A stretch of DNA of 64,000 nt from Herbiconiux flava (GTDB lineage Bacteria > Actinomycetota > Actinomycetes > Actinomycetales > Microbacteriaceae), in contig NZ_JACCBM010000001.1 in assembly GCF_013409865.1 (NCBI RefSeq), positions 2,108,001 through 2,172,000 on the forward strand, given 5' to 3'. The position numbers were made by a program, and so were the translations under genes. Below the pieces are notes generated by a model. The model searched no databases. It was not told the origin of the DNA and saw nothing but the letters and a program-made list of their open reading frames with translations. How positions within the stretch are numbered: position 1 is the stretch's first letter; each line of letters begins with the position of its first letter. Of the stretch, positions 15,381 through 25,226 are shown one piece after another.

Positions 15381-16239
15381 GCCGGCGCTCGCCGCGCTCC
15401 TCGACCCGCAGCCGGGTGGTGATCCGGAAGCGGCCGGCACCGCCGCGCCCGGGTTCTCGCTCAGCCTCGACAACTTCCAGGGCCCCTTCGACCTGCTGCT
15501 CTCGCTGATCACCAAGCACGAGCTCGACATCACCGACATCTCGCTCAGCCGGGTGACGGATGAGTTCATCGGGTACCTGAAAGGGCTCGACTCCGCCGAG
15601 GAGCTCGACCGGGCATCCGAGTTCCTGGTCGTCGCGGCGACGCTGCTCGACCTCAAGATCGCCGGGCTGCTGCCGCAGGGCGAGCTCGTCGACGCGGAGG
15701 ACGTGGCGCTGCTCGAGGCCCGCGACCTGCTGTTCGCGCGGCTGCTGCAGTACCGCGCCTTCAAGCAGGTGTCGGCGTGGCTGGCGGAGCGGTTCGACGA
15801 GGAGGGCACGCGCCGTCCACGGTTGGTGCGGCTCGAGGAGAAGTACCGCCAGCAGACGCCGGAGCTGGTCTGGACGCTCACCGCCGACGACTTCGCGGCG
15901 CTCGCCGCCATGGCGCTCGCGCCTCGTGAGCTGCCGACCGTGGGTCTCGAGCATCTGCACGCACCGCTGGTGAGCATCCGGGAGCAGGCGGCGCACGTCG
16001 TGACCGTGCTGCGAGCGGCAGCTGCCTCGGGAACGACGGTGAGCTTCCGGCAGCTGATCGCGGGCATCGACGAGAAGGGGGTCGTCATCGCGCGGTTCCT
16101 CGCGGTGCTCGAGCTCTACCGGCACGCGTCGATCTCGTTCGAGCAGCTCGAACCGCTGGGGGATCTGACGCTGATGTGGACGGCGGAGACCTGGAACGAG
16201 GACGACCTCGCGAACCTCGGAGCCGACTATGACAACTGA
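15364..16239 (+). CDS. scpA: Segregation and condensation protein ScpA (kleisin)
   Basis: 291 residues from GTG inside the end of parA. The core GPFDLLLSLITKHELDITDISLSRV (about 40-64) is the kleisin N-terminal motif that binds the SMC neck, and the C-terminal part forms the winged helix that caps SMC. It works with ScpB and SMC in chromosome condensation. It overlaps scpB by 11 bases. Confidence 0.94.
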   Translation: MARSPEPALAALLDPQPGGDPEAAGTAAPGFSLSLDNFQGPFDLLLSLITKHELDITDISLSRVTDEFIGYLKGLDSAEELDRASEFLVVAATLLDLKIAGLLPQGELVDAEDVALLEARDLLFARLLQYRAFKQVSAWLAERFDEEGTRRPRLVRLEEKYRQQTPELVWTLTADDFAALAAMALAPRELPTVGLEHLHAPLVSIREQAAHVVTVLRAAAASGTTVSFRQLIAGIDEKGVVIARFLAVLELYRHASISFEQLEPLGDLTLMWTAETWNEDDLANLGADYDN

Positions 16240-16888
16240 GACCGGGAGTTCGAGCCCGAGCGAGCACAGCTCGCTCGGCGCTGGCGTCGCGGCGACGGTC
16301 CACCGGACCGTCGCTCCCAGCTCCAGCGCGGACGTCGACCGGGCGCTCGAGGCGATCTTCATGGTGGCCGACGAGCCGCAGAGCCTGGTGTCGCTCGCGA
16401 CCGCGCTGGGCCGTCCGGTGGCGGTCGTGCGGCAGGGCGTCGAGCGGCTGGTCGAGGACTACGACGGCCGTGCATCCGGAAGCGTGCGCCGCGGTTTCGA
16501 GCTGCGGGAGGTCGCCGGGGGCTGGCGGCTCTACGTGCGCGGCGAGCACGACCCGCTGGTGAGGGACTTCGTGATGACCCAGAACCCCTCGCGGCTCTCG
16601 CAGGCCGCGCTCGAGACGCTCGCGGTGATCGCCTACAAGCAGCCGATCAGCCGCGGTGCCGTCGCGTCGATCCGCGCGGTGAACGTCGACTCGGTCGTGC
16701 GCACGCTGCTCAGCCGCGGGCTGATCACCGAGGTGTCCACCCAGGCCGAGACCGGAGCGATCCTCTACGGCACCACCGACATGCTGCTGACGCAGCTGGG
16801 CCTGAACTCGCTCGACGAGCTGCCCAAGATCTCGCCCTTGCTCGCCGACGGCAGCGAGGGCTTCGACGACCTTCAAGGAGTGCGATGA
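16229..16888 (+). CDS. scpB: Segregation and condensation protein ScpB
   Basis: 219 residues with the ScpB double winged-helix pattern. AIFMVADEPQSLVSLATAL (first wing) and QAALETLAVIAYKQPISRGAVASIRAVN (second wing) are characteristic. The start is within scpA and the last codons overlap the rluB ATG (ATGA). Partner of ScpA in the SMC complex. Confidence 0.94.
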   Translation: MTTETGSSSPSEHSSLGAGVAATVHRTVAPSSSADVDRALEAIFMVADEPQSLVSLATALGRPVAVVRQGVERLVEDYDGRASGSVRRGFELREVAGGWRLYVRGEHDPLVRDFVMTQNPSRLSQAALETLAVIAYKQPISRGAVASIRAVNVDSVVRTLLSRGLITEVSTQAETGAILYGTTDMLLTQLGLNSLDELPKISPLLADGSEGFDDLQGVR

Positions 16889-17751
16889 CCCCGTTCGAGA
16901 TACCGCCGTGGGATGCCGATGCCGAGCCGCAGGGTGTGCGCCTGCAGAAGGTGATGGCCGCCGCCGGAGTGGCGTCGCGCCGCGTCTCCGAGCAGTTGAT
17001 CGAGGCCGGTCGGGTCGAGGTCAACGGGCAGGTCGTGACCGAGCTCGGGCGCCGCATCGACCCCGTGACCGACCTCGTCGCCGTCGACGGGATGGCCGTG
17101 CAGCTCGACCCCGAGAAGCGCTACGTCATGCTCAACAAGCCGACCGGCGTGGTCAGCTCGCTGCAGGACGAGCGCGGCCGGCCCGACCTGCGCCGCTGGA
17201 CCGACGAGTTCGAGGAGCGCCTGTTCAACGTCGGGCGGCTCGACGCCGAGACGAGCGGGCTGCTCATCCTGACCAACGACGGCGACCTGGCGCACGTGCT
17301 GGCGCACCCCTCGTTCGGCGTGCTCAAGACGTACATCGCGAAGGTCGACGGTCGCGTGACGCCGCAGACGCTCGCGACGCTGACCCACGGCATCGACCTC
17401 GAGGACGGGCCCATCAAGGCCGACAAGGCGCGGCTGCTCGACGTGGAGCGCGACCACTCGATCGTCGAGGTGACGCTGCACTCCGGGCGCAACCACATCG
17501 TGCGCCGGATGCTCGATGCCGTCGGTCACCCGGTGGTGGAGCTCGTGCGCCGCTCGTTCGGGCCGCTCAACCTGGGGTCGCTGAAGGCGGGGGCGGTGCG
17601 GGAGCTGACCAAGGCCGAGGTGGGGAAGCTGCTGACGCTGTCGCGGGAGGCGACGGGAGCGGCGGGTGCCGACGGCGGTTCCGCGGGTGGTGCCGGTGCT
17701 GGCGCTGCGGGCTCCTTCGACGCTGCGGATGCGGACGAGGACGGCGAATGA
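16885..17751 (+). CDS. rluB: 23S rRNA pseudouridine synthase RluB type
   Basis: 288 residues. An S4 domain (VRLQKVMAAAGVASRR onward, about 13-60) is followed by the RsuA-family catalytic domain with the nucleophile Asp in GRLDAETSGLLILTNDGDLAH (about 115-135). The gene is directly after scpB, as in most Gram-positive genomes. The last 30 residues are Gly/Ala-rich, an actinobacterial low-complexity tail. It overlaps tyrA by ATGA. Confidence 0.92.
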   Translation: MTPFEIPPWDADAEPQGVRLQKVMAAAGVASRRVSEQLIEAGRVEVNGQVVTELGRRIDPVTDLVAVDGMAVQLDPEKRYVMLNKPTGVVSSLQDERGRPDLRRWTDEFEERLFNVGRLDAETSGLLILTNDGDLAHVLAHPSFGVLKTYIAKVDGRVTPQTLATLTHGIDLEDGPIKADKARLLDVERDHSIVEVTLHSGRNHIVRRMLDAVGHPVVELVRRSFGPLNLGSLKAGAVRELTKAEVGKLLTLSREATGAAGADGGSAGGAGAGAAGSFDAADADEDGE

Positions 17752-18860
17752 CGGGGCCCGAGAGCCGGCTGACGGGCCCCGTGCGGGTCGTCGGGGTCGG
17801 CCTCCTCGGCACGAGCATCGCGCTCGGGCTGCGCGCCCGCGGGGTCGACGTGATCCTGTCCGACGCCTCGCCCACCAACGTGCGGATCGCGATGGACTAC
17901 GGAGCCGGGCGCTCGGCCGGGGACGCCGACGAACCGCAGCTGATCGTCGTCTGCGTTCCGCCCGACGTCACCGCCTCGGTGATCGTGCGCGAGCTCTCGG
18001 CGTACCCGCGGTCGGTCGTCACCGACGTCGCGAGCGTCAAGGGTCCGGTGCTCGCCGCGGTGCGCGCGGCGGGGGCGGACGTGACGCGGTACGTCGGGTC
18101 CCACCCGCTCGCCGGACGCGAGAAGGGCGGGCCGATGTCGGGCCGCGCCGATCTGTTCCTCGGGCGCCCGTGGGTCGTGGCCGGGCATCCGGACATCTCG
18201 TACCAGACCGCCGCGGCCGTCGACGACCTCGTGCTCGACCTCGGTGCGACGCTCGTCGAGATGACCGCCGAGCAGCACGACTCGAGCGTGGCACTCGTCT
18301 CGCACGCGCCTCAGCTGGTGTCGACGCTGATGGCGCGGCGCCTCGTCGCGGCACCCGAGGCGGCGGTGAACCTCGCCGGCGGCGGGCTGCGCGACGTGAC
18401 CCGGGTGGCGTCGAGCGACCCGGGCCTGTGGGTGCAGATCCTCGGCGCCAACGCCGGGGCGACGGCCGACGTGCTGCGGGGGGTGCGCGACGACCTCGAC
18501 GAGGTGCTGGCGGCGCTCGACGCGGCGTCGGCTGACGTCGATGCCGCGGCGGACGGAACCCCGTGGCGACGGGCGCTCGCCGAGACGCTCGCCGGCGGCA
18601 ACGCCGGTGTCGCGCGCATCCCGGGCAAGCACGGCCAGGACCGCCGCTACGCCCAGCTCGTCGTCATGGTGGACGACGCCCCGGGCGAGCTCGCCCGCCT
18701 GCTGACCGAGCTCGGCGAGGACGGCGTGAACCTCGAAGACCTGAGACTCGAGCACTCGCCGGGCGCGCAGATCGGCCTCGCCGAGATCGCCGTGCTGCCC
18801 GAGACGCTCGACACCGTGACCAGCGCGCTCGCCGCGCGAGGATGGAGGATCGCCGGATGA
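17748..18860 (+). CDS. tyrA: Prephenate dehydrogenase
   Basis: 370 residues. N-terminal Rossmann motif [19 protein letters not shown] (14-32), a central helical dimerisation domain with [11 protein letters not shown] (substrate-site His/Arg), and a C-terminal ACT-like domain (about 300-366, [15 protein letters not shown]), the usual site of tyrosine feedback. It oxidatively decarboxylates prephenate to 4-hydroxyphenylpyruvate. ATG 17748 overlaps the rluB stop; the stop overlaps the cmk ATG. Confidence 0.93.
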   Translation: MTGPESRLTGPVRVVGVGLLGTSIALGLRARGVDVILSDASPTNVRIAMDYGAGRSAGDADEPQLIVVCVPPDVTASVIVRELSAYPRSVVTDVASVKGPVLAAVRAAGADVTRYVGSHPLAGREKGGPMSGRADLFLGRPWVVAGHPDISYQTAAAVDDLVLDLGATLVEMTAEQHDSSVALVSHAPQLVSTLMARRLVAAPEAAVNLAGGGLRDVTRVASSDPGLWVQILGANAGATADVLRGVRDDLDEVLAALDAASADVDAAADGTPWRRALAETLAGGNAGVARIPGKHGQDRRYAQLVVMVDDAPGELARLLTELGEDGVNLEDLRLEHSPGAQIGLAEIAVLPETLDTVTSALAARGWRIAG

Positions 18861-19591
18861 CCGGACCCACTGCAGACACCACCGCCGACCCCCACGCCAC
18901 CGTGCCGGTCGTCGTCGCGATCGACGGCCCCGCCGGCAGCGGCAAGTCGAGCGTGAGCCGGGCCACCGCCCGCGCCCTCGGTTTCGCCTACCTCGACACC
19001 GGCGCCAGCTACCGGGCCCTCGCCTGGAACCTGCTCGACAAGCGGGTCGACCCGTCGGTGCCGGATGCGGTGGTCGCCTCCCTGGGCGACTTCGACTTCG
19101 CGATCGGCACCGACCCCGACGCGTACTTCGTGCGGGTGGGTGCGACCGACGTGACCGAGGCGATCCGGGAGCCCCGGGTGACCGGTGCGGTGAGCGCCGT
19201 GGCGCGCATCCCCGAGGTGCGGAGCTGGCTGACCGAGCGGTTCCGGAGCATCATGCGGGACACCGCCTTCGACGGGATCGTCGCGGAGGGCCGGGACATC
19301 ACGACGGTGGTGGCACCGGATGCGCCGGTGCGCATCCTGCTCACAGCCGACGAAGAGGCTAGAATGGCCAGGCGTTCGAAAGAACTGACCGGTGAATCGG
19401 CCGCCGCCGTGGGCGAGGCGCTCCGAACCCGCGATCAGGCCGACTCCCGCGTGGTCGACTTCATGAAGGCCGCCGATGGCGTGACGACCGTCGATTCCAC
19501 CCACCTCGACTTCGAGCAGACCGTGTCCGCCGTCGTCGGCGTGGTGAACGACCGGGTCGCGCGGACGAACGAGACCACCCCACGACACTGA
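18857..19591 (+). CDS. cmk: Cytidylate kinase
   Basis: 244 residues. The P-loop [22 protein letters not shown] (about 20-41), [13 protein letters not shown] and [21 protein letters not shown] define Cmk, which phosphorylates CMP/dCMP. The first 15 residues are an extra Thr/Ala/Asp-rich stretch. Coupled to tyrA by ATGA. der follows after 69 bases. Confidence 0.95.
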   Translation: MTGPTADTTADPHATVPVVVAIDGPAGSGKSSVSRATARALGFAYLDTGASYRALAWNLLDKRVDPSVPDAVVASLGDFDFAIGTDPDAYFVRVGATDVTEAIREPRVTGAVSAVARIPEVRSWLTERFRSIMRDTAFDGIVAEGRDITTVVAPDAPVRILLTADEEARMARRSKELTGESAAAVGEALRTRDQADSRVVDFMKAADGVTTVDSTHLDFEQTVSAVVGVVNDRVARTNETTPRH

Positions 19592-19660
19592 CTTCCCCCA
19601 CGACACTGACTTCCCACACGACCCCGACGTCTCCGACGTCGCAGACAGCGAGGATCCCGC

Positions 19661-21202
19661 ATGGCGGATAACCAGGGCCCCATCTCGGGCAACGATTTCG
19701 ACGCGTCGGAGGAGTTCGACGCACCCGCCGACGACCTCGCCGACCGGCTCGCCGTCGTCGACGAGGAGCTCGCCGAGCGTCGCGCCGAGACGCTGCGCTC
19801 GGGCCTCGCCGACTACGAGCTCGACGAGGGCGACCTCGACCTGCTCGAGTTCGCCGAGGAGTTCCCCGACGGCATGGTCGCGATGCCGGCGCTGCCCGTG
19901 CTCGCCATCGTGGGCCGTCCGAACGTCGGCAAGTCGGCGCTCGTCAACCGCGTCCTGGGGCGCCGCGAGGCAGTCGTCGAGGACAAGCCGGGCGTCACCC
20001 GCGACCGCGTGGCCTATAAGGCCGAGTGGGCCGGGCGCCGGTTCACACTCGTCGACACCGGCGGCTGGGAGCCCGACGCGGCCGGCATCAACGCCGCCGT
20101 CGCCGCGCAGGCCGAGGTCGCCATCGACCTCGCCGACGTGGTGCTCTTCGTCGTCGACTCGAACGTGGGCGCCACCGCGACCGACGAGCACGTGGTCAAG
20201 CTGCTGCGCCGGGCCAACCGTCCGGTCTTCCTCGCCGCGAACAAGGTCGACGACGCGCGCCAGGAGGCGCAGAGCTCGGCGCTGTGGTCGCTCGGCCTCG
20301 GCGAGCCGTACCCGGTCTCGGCGCTGCACGGCCGCGGCGTCGCCGACCTGCTCGACCTGATCATGGCGAAGATGCCCGAGGTCTCGGCCGTCGCCAAGCA
20401 GGAGCTCGGCGGTCCGCGCCGCGTCGCCATCCTCGGCCGCCCGAACGTGGGCAAGAGCTCGCTGCTCAACAAGGCAGCCGGCGAGGAGCGCGTCGTCGTG
20501 AACGAGCTCGCGGGCACCACCCGCGACCCGGTCGACGAGCAGATCGAGCTCGGCGGCAAGGTGTGGACGTTCGTCGACACCGCCGGCATCAGGAAGCGCG
20601 TTCACCTGCAGCAGGGCGCCGACTTCTACGCGTCGCTGCGCACCTCCGCCGCGCTCGAGAAGGCCGAGGTCGCCGTCGTCGTGCTCGACGTGACCGAGCC
20701 CATCTCGACGCAGGACCTGCGCATCATCGACCTCGTGCTCGAGTCGGGCCGCGCGCTCGTGCTCGCGTTCAACAAGTGGGACCTCCTCGACGACGACCGC
20801 CGACGCTACCTCGAGCGCGAGATCGAGCAGGACCTGCACCACGTCACCTGGGCGCCCCGCGTCAACATCTCGGCGCGCACCGGTCGTCACCTCGAGAAGC
20901 TCGTGCCCGCGCTCGAGCTCGCGCTGGAGTCGTGGGACACGCGGGTTCCGACCGGCAAGTTCAACGCCTTCCTCGCCGAGCTCACGGCGTCGCACCCGCA
21001 CCCCGTGCGAGGCGGCAAGCAGCCGCGCATCCTGTTCGGCACGCAGGCCGCGTCGCGCCCGCCGACCTTCGTGCTCTTCACGACCGGGTTCCTCGACCCG
21101 GGGTACCGGCGGTACGTGCAGCGCCGGCTGCGCGAGATCTACGGGTTCGAGGGCTCGCCGATCGTCGTCAACATGCGGGTGCGGGAGAAGCGGAAGCGGT
21201 AG
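19661..21202 (+). CDS. der: Ribosome-associated GTPase Der (EngA)
   Basis: 513 residues with two tandem GTPase domains, each with GRPNVGKS (near 84-91 and 262-269). Switch motifs DTGGWE and DTAGIRKR and the base-specifying NKVD and NKWD are all intact. The C-terminal KH-like domain binds rRNA. An acidic N-terminal extension of about 75 residues, normal for actinobacterial Der, precedes the first G domain. Required for 50S assembly. Last gene of the co-directional block. Confidence 0.96.
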   Translation: MADNQGPISGNDFDASEEFDAPADDLADRLAVVDEELAERRAETLRSGLADYELDEGDLDLLEFAEEFPDGMVAMPALPVLAIVGRPNVGKSALVNRVLGRREAVVEDKPGVTRDRVAYKAEWAGRRFTLVDTGGWEPDAAGINAAVAAQAEVAIDLADVVLFVVDSNVGATATDEHVVKLLRRANRPVFLAANKVDDARQEAQSSALWSLGLGEPYPVSALHGRGVADLLDLIMAKMPEVSAVAKQELGGPRRVAILGRPNVGKSSLLNKAAGEERVVVNELAGTTRDPVDEQIELGGKVWTFVDTAGIRKRVHLQQGADFYASLRTSAALEKAEVAVVVLDVTEPISTQDLRIIDLVLESGRALVLAFNKWDLLDDDRRRYLEREIEQDLHHVTWAPRVNISARTGRHLEKLVPALELALESWDTRVPTGKFNAFLAELTASHPHPVRGGKQPRILFGTQAASRPPTFVLFTTGFLDPGYRRYVQRRLREIYGFEGSPIVVNMRVREKRKR

Positions 21203-21220
21203 GTCTCGGCTGGTGCGTCG

Positions 21221-22192
21221 CTACGGGAGCAGCTCGGCGCGGTGCACCAGGCCGCCCGCGCCGATCAGCGGGCCCTCGTCGCTGAGGGCCGACGGCAGCA
21301 CCTTGACGCCCGGGATGGTGTCGAGCGGCGCCATCGCGGTGATGCGTGCGCGGATGAGGTCGAACAGGTCGGGCGTGACCCGCGAGAACCCGCCGCCGAT
21401 GGCGACCGCCTCCAGGTCGAGCAGTGCGCCGACCGACGCGATGCCCTCGCCGATGGCGTTCGCCGACCGTTCGACGGCCGCGCGGGCGAGCGGATGCCCG
21501 TTCCGGTAGCTCTCCGCCAGCTCCTCGCCGCTCGACCCCTCCCAGCCCTGCGCATTGGCCCAGGCCACGATGCGGGGGCCCGCCGCGATGCCCTCGAGCG
21601 TGACGGAGTGGTCGCGCCCCTCGGACTCGTGCATGTGCAGCTGGATCTGCCCCACGTGGCCGGCGTTGCCCGTTCGGCCGCCCACCAGGCGCCCCTCGAC
21701 CAGGAGGCCTCCGCCGATACCGGTGGAGACGATCATGCCCATCGCGGTGCGGTAGCCCTGCAGGGCGCCGGCCCAGTGCTCGGCGAGCAGGATGCAAAGG
21801 CCGTCGAGCCGGAGCACCGGGTCGGGCAGGCCTGAAGCCTCGGCGACCAGGTCGCGGAGGGGGTAGCGCTGGAAGGTGGCGAGGTTCAGCGGGGAGACGG
21901 TCCCGCGCTCGGCGTCGATGGGGCCGGCGCTGCCGATGCCCGCGCCGAGGAGCTGCGCCCCGGTCGGGAGCGCGGCGGTGGCCTGACGGACGACCTGGCT
22001 CACCGCATCCGCTATCTGCTCGCGGCTGCTGCCGGAGCCCGTGGGGGCCCGGAAGCGGGTGCCGGGGACGAGGCGGGCGTCGGCGTCGACCAGGGCGGCC
22101 TCGGCCTTGGTGCCACCGACGTCGACGGCGAGGGCCAGGGCGAGGGGGCGTTCGGCGGGTGCGGTGGTGGTCACCGGTCCATTCCACACCAT
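21221..22192 (-). CDS. ROK family sugar kinase
   Basis: 323 residues from ATG at 22190-22192; an in-frame upstream start would add 24 unconvincing residues. The ATP-binding motif DVGGTKAEAAL is near the N-terminus and the second phosphate-binding GIGSAGPIDAERG follows. The usual ROK zinc cluster CXCGXXGCXE is absent: the matching region reads NAGHVGQIQLHMHESEG, keeping the catalytic-site His but no cysteines. Probably phosphorylates glucose or an N-acyl hexosamine; the substrate is unknown. TetR lies upstream on the same strand, across a strong hairpin. Confidence 0.82.
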   Translation of the reverse strand: MVWNGPVTTTAPAERPLALALAVDVGGTKAEAALVDADARLVPGTRFRAPTGSGSSREQIADAVSQVVRQATAALPTGAQLLGAGIGSAGPIDAERGTVSPLNLATFQRYPLRDLVAEASGLPDPVLRLDGLCILLAEHWAGALQGYRTAMGMIVSTGIGGGLLVEGRLVGGRTGNAGHVGQIQLHMHESEGRDHSVTLEGIAAGPRIVAWANAQGWEGSSGEELAESYRNGHPLARAAVERSANAIGEGIASVGALLDLEAVAIGGGFSRVTPDLFDLIRARITAMAPLDTIPGVKVLPSALSDEGPLIGAGGLVHRAELLP

Positions 22193-22210
22193 GGGGCGCC
22201 GGGGGACGTG

Positions 22211-22246
22211 CAGGAGCCCGGCTCGGGGGGACGAGCCGGGCTCCTG
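22211..22246 (-). terminator. 15-bp hairpin between tetR and the ROK kinase
   Basis: Perfect 15-bp inverted repeat (22211-22225 with 22232-22246) with a 6-base loop, and an outer GGCGCC/GGCGCC pairing. It follows tetR on the minus strand and ends 19 bases before the ROK start, so it could end tetR transcription or hide the ROK leader. There is no T-tract. Confidence 0.6.
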
Positions 22247-22345
22247 GTGGCGCCGGGTGCGCACCTTTCGGGTCGGCGCGCAATCGGCGGGTCTGCGGGT
22301 CTGCGGGTCGGCGGGACTGCAGGTGGCGCAGGTCGCCGGTTTCGG

Positions 22346-23020
22346 CTAGCCGGCCTTCTCGATGAGGGCCTCGGTGGGCGCGGACGAGGCGCACCACGCC
22401 GGCCAGGACGCCATGACGGCGTCGGTGTGGGCGTCGGTGTCGACGGACTCGCTGAACGCCCAGGCCTCGAGCACGCCGACCGAACCGCCGGCGATGTACG
22501 CGGCGGCGGTCGCGGTGTCGATGCCGGTGCCGTATCCGTGGCGCTGCCAGACCGCGATCGCGAGCGAGGCCCGGCGCAGGGCGCGCTGGTAGAGCTCGCG
22601 GCGGAAGCCGGCGTCGACGCGGGTGCCGAACATCATGCGATAGGCCGCGCGGTGGTCGACGATGTGGCCGAGCTCGCGGCGGATGGAGTCGGCGTACACC
22701 TGGGTGACGGCTTCGGGGGAGTAGCCGTCGTAGGTGCCCTCGCCGACGCTGCCGAGCTCGTCGAGGATGTGCGCGAACGAGTCGGCCGCGAAGGCGAAGA
22801 TGTCGGCGTAGTGGCCGTAGAAGGTGGTGCGGTGCACGCCCGCCGTACGGCAGAGCTCGGAGATGGAGATCTCGGTGAGATCGTGCTGGCGGAGGAGTTC
22901 GAACAGGGCAGTCGTCAGTGCTTCATGGGTGCGGGCCGCTCGGGGTTCGGCCGGGTTGACGGATGCGCCCTGGCGTCGGGATGGAGTCGCGGGTAAGGCG
23001 GTTGACTGGGGCATGCTCAA
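22346..23020 (-). CDS. TetR family transcriptional regulator
   Basis: 224 residues. The N-terminal HTH (about 28-75) contains the recognition region ELCRTAGVHRTTFYGHYADI, the TetR signature with T-x-F/Y-x-H-Y; the C-terminal ligand domain is not recognisable. Two ATGs (23020 and 23014) are possible. A CATAAT box preceded by TTG lies about 5 bases before the ATG, suggesting a leaderless transcript. The target is unknown; the downstream ROK kinase or its own promoter are candidates. Confidence 0.88.
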   Translation of the reverse strand: MSMPQSTALPATPSRRQGASVNPAEPRAARTHEALTTALFELLRQHDLTEISISELCRTAGVHRTTFYGHYADIFAFAADSFAHILDELGSVGEGTYDGYSPEAVTQVYADSIRRELGHIVDHRAAYRMMFGTRVDAGFRRELYQRALRRASLAIAVWQRHGYGTGIDTATAAAYIAGGSVGVLEAWAFSESVDTDAHTDAVMASWPAWCASSAPTEALIEKAG

Positions 23021-23191
23021 TTATGCAATGACGAAGATCAGGATTCGCCCTGTTTTAGGACTGTGAGTCCCAAACTTTCTTCCTATATCGCCGGGCATGC
23101 GTTTTCCGGTTCATGACGCCGTGGGTCGGCTGCTTCGCCGGGTCTCCGCCGGGTCTCGGCCGGGGTGTCAGCGGGGCGTCTCGGGAGGCGC

Positions 23192-23197
23192 TATCAT
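23192..23197 (+). promoter_or_regulatory. Possible tRNA-Pro -10 box
   Basis: TATCAT, five of six matches to TATAAT, 44 bases before the tRNA. The -35 region is poor. The remaining 170 bases back to tetR hold no gene. Confidence 0.35.
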
Positions 23198-23240
23198 GGA
23201 CAAGTTGTCTGGAGCGGTTCGCTTCTCCGGGTGACGGCCA

Positions 23241-23314
<74 letters not shown>

Positions 23315-23321
23315 CAGATGG

Positions 23322-23353
23322 AAAATGGGTCGCCCTCCGGGGCGGCCCATTTT
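23322..23353 (+). terminator. Terminator of tRNA-Pro
   Basis: A 14-bp hairpin (one G-T pair) with a TCCG loop. The arms are AAAATGGGTCGCCC and GGGCGGCCCATTTT, so the 3' arm ends in a T-run. It starts 8 bases after the tRNA. Confidence 0.88.
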
Positions 23354-23455
23354 GCGTCTGTCAGGCTGTCCGGACGCGAAGCTGCTCGTGGGCCCACGCC
23401 GCGCAGAGGCTCCGTCCGCCGCTGTTCGCGGCGGATGGAGGGCGCCGGTGGGGAG

Positions 23456-23476
23456 TCAAATCCTGTCAGCCCGACA
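23456..23476 (+). repeat. Direct repeat copy 2 (displaced tRNA-Pro 3' end)
   Basis: Exact 21-base copy of 23296-23316 without the rest of the tRNA. The 139 bases between copies hold the tRNA terminator and no gene. It looks like a second attachment-site half left after loss of an integrated element, or a scar of a failed insertion. Confidence 0.7.
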
Positions 23477-23538
23477 CGCGCGCCGCTTTCCGCGTCTGGT
23501 CCTACCGCGGCGTCGGACGTCGGTGGTTCAATATCCGC

Positions 23539-23931
23539 ATGAGCGACGTCATCCCTCCCGACTACGCCGAGCTGCTCGAGCAGGCGAACTACGGGCACCT
23601 CGGCACGATCCGGCCCGACGACACCGTGCAGGTGAACCCGATGTGGTACCTGCGCGACGGCGACACACTGCGCTTCACGCACACCACGAAGCGGGCGAAG
23701 TACCGCAACCTGCAGCACAATCCGTCGATGAGCCTGTCGGTGATCGACCCGGCGAACCCGTTCCGCTACCTCGAGGTGCGCGGCCGGTTGATCGCGGTCG
23801 AGCCCGACCCCACCGGCGCCTTCTACGTGGTGCTCGGCAAGCGCTACGGCAACCCTGGCCAGACGCCGCCGCCCGACTCGGCCGACCGCGTCGTGCTCGT
23901 CATGAGCATCGAGAGCACCACCACCCAGTAG
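23539..23931 (+). CDS. PPOX-class flavin/F420-dependent protein
   Basis: 130 residues resembling the split-beta-barrel, pyridoxamine-phosphate-oxidase-like family. ANYGHLGTIRPDDTVQVNPMWYLRDGDTLRFTHTTKRAKYRNL is the typical strand and cofactor-phosphate region. In actinobacteria such proteins often use F420 or FMN; which one cannot be told here. The ATG has no clear ribosome site. It lies directly downstream of the att-like repeat, with 10 bases to the lacI convergent end. Confidence 0.82.
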   Translation: MSDVIPPDYAELLEQANYGHLGTIRPDDTVQVNPMWYLRDGDTLRFTHTTKRAKYRNLQHNPSMSLSVIDPANPFRYLEVRGRLIAVEPDPTGAFYVVLGKRYGNPGQTPPPDSADRVVLVMSIESTTTQ

Positions 23932-23941
23932 CCGGTCGGCT

Positions 23942-25087
23942 CTACGGCAGCTCGGAGCCGCGGAGGATCAGGCGGGTGGGGAGCGTCGTCGTGGCCGGGG
24001 GCGGGGTGTCGCCCGCGAGGCGTGCCAGGACGGCCTGGGCGGCGGCTTCGCCCATCAGGGCCACGTCTTGCGCGACGACCGAGACGCCGGGGCGCACGAG
24101 GGTGGCCGCCTCGAAGTCGTCGAAGCCGATGAGGGGGAGGCGGGCGCCGACGCGGGTGAAGGCGTCGACGGCGCCGACGGAGGCGCGGTTGTTGGCGGCG
24201 AAGACGGCGTCGATGCGTCCGGTGCCGAGGAGGGCCGTCACCACGTCGGCCGCCTCGGCCGCGGTGTGCGCGGTGGCGACGGAGAAGTCGGCGCCCTCGG
24301 GAGCGGCCGACGCCAGGGCTCGGAGGAATCCGGCATGGCGCTCGCGCATCGTGTAGAGCTCGAGGGAGTCGCCGAGGAAGAGGATGCGGCGTGCTCCGTG
24401 GCGGAGGAGTTCGCGGGTGGCGGCCTGGGCGCCTCCGGCGTTGTCGGCGAGGATCGTGTCGACGAGGGGAGGGTGCTGTCGCCGCATCGCATCGACGTCC
24501 GCGTCCGTGTGGAGGTCGTCGTCAGTGCGGGAGGGGGCCGGAGGTTCGGCGAGGGACAGGGGTTGGTCCTCGCGGGTGGCGCGAGCATCCTGGACCGGTG
24601 CGGGGGGCGGCGGGGCGGAGAGTGCGGGGCGGTCGATCGCGACGACGGGGAGGAGGGGGGCCGCGGCGGCCGCCCAGGCGGTGGTGTCGCGGCGGGGCGG
24701 GGAGACGATGAGGCCGTCGACGCGCTGGGCGAGGAGTCGGTCGATGAGGAGGCGGTGACGGTCGGCGTCCTCCTCGGAGCTGACCGTCATGAGGAGGTAG
24801 CCGTTGGCACTGAGAGTGCGTTCGACCGAGCGGGCGAGGAGCGACCAGTAGGGGTTCGCGAGGTCGGAGATGACGAGGCCGATGACCTTGGCGGAGCGAC
24901 CGGGCCGGATGCTCGCGGCGGCGAGGTTGTGGCGGTAGCCGAGCTCGGTGATGGCGGCGGCGATGCGGGCCGCGAGGGCCGGGTCGATGTTCGTGGCGCC
25001 GTTGACGTGACGCGAGACGGTCTTCAGGGCGACGCCCGCGGCCGCCGCGACGTCCTTCATGGTGGGCGGCTTGGGCATGGGGTTCAT
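23942..25087 (-). CDS. LacI family regulator 1
   Basis: 381 residues. HTH MKDVAAAAGVALKTVSRHVN, hinge region YRHNLAAASIRPGRS, then a periplasmic-binding-protein-like effector domain starting VIGLVISDLANPYW. The effector domain has an unusual insertion of about 45 residues, Pro/Asp/Arg-rich, around residues 165-205 (PALSAPPPPAPVQDARATRE region). It follows the PfkB kinase on the same strand and probably controls that kinase and the divergent aldolase. ATGs at 25087, 25078 and 25060 are all possible. Confidence 0.88.
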   Translation of the reverse strand: MNPMPKPPTMKDVAAAAGVALKTVSRHVNGATNIDPALAARIAAAITELGYRHNLAAASIRPGRSAKVIGLVISDLANPYWSLLARSVERTLSANGYLLMTVSSEEDADRHRLLIDRLLAQRVDGLIVSPPRRDTTAWAAAAAPLLPVVAIDRPALSAPPPPAPVQDARATREDQPLSLAEPPAPSRTDDDLHTDADVDAMRRQHPPLVDTILADNAGGAQAATRELLRHGARRILFLGDSLELYTMRERHAGFLRALASAAPEGADFSVATAHTAAEAADVVTALLGTGRIDAVFAANNRASVGAVDAFTRVGARLPLIGFDDFEAATLVRPGVSVVAQDVALMGEAAAQAVLARLAGDTPPPATTTLPTRLILRGSELP

Positions 25088-25226
25088 TGTGGCGGGTGCG
25101 CGGCGCGGGCAGGTGGGGGCGCGCTGGCCGGGGCGCGGTGGGCGATGAGTTCGAGGCGGGTGGGCAGGGACACGCGGACGACAGCGAGCGGGGGCGTGGC
25201 AGGGGAGGTGGGGCGCATTCGTGCCG

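Noticed and set aside
16908..17747. Upstream extension of tyrA through rluB
   Set aside because: The 280 extra codons are an alternate frame of rluB; the ATGA overlap at 17748 and the Rossmann motif nearby fix the start.
22256..22345. Repeated CGGGTCTG-type sequence before the tetR stop as a functional repeat
   Set aside because: Short, imperfect, and compatible with GC-rich slippage; no second occurrence and no symmetric structure.
23317..23538. Frames overlapping the repeat region downstream of tRNA-Pro
   Set aside because: They start inside the tRNA or its terminator and end inside the PPOX gene in another frame.
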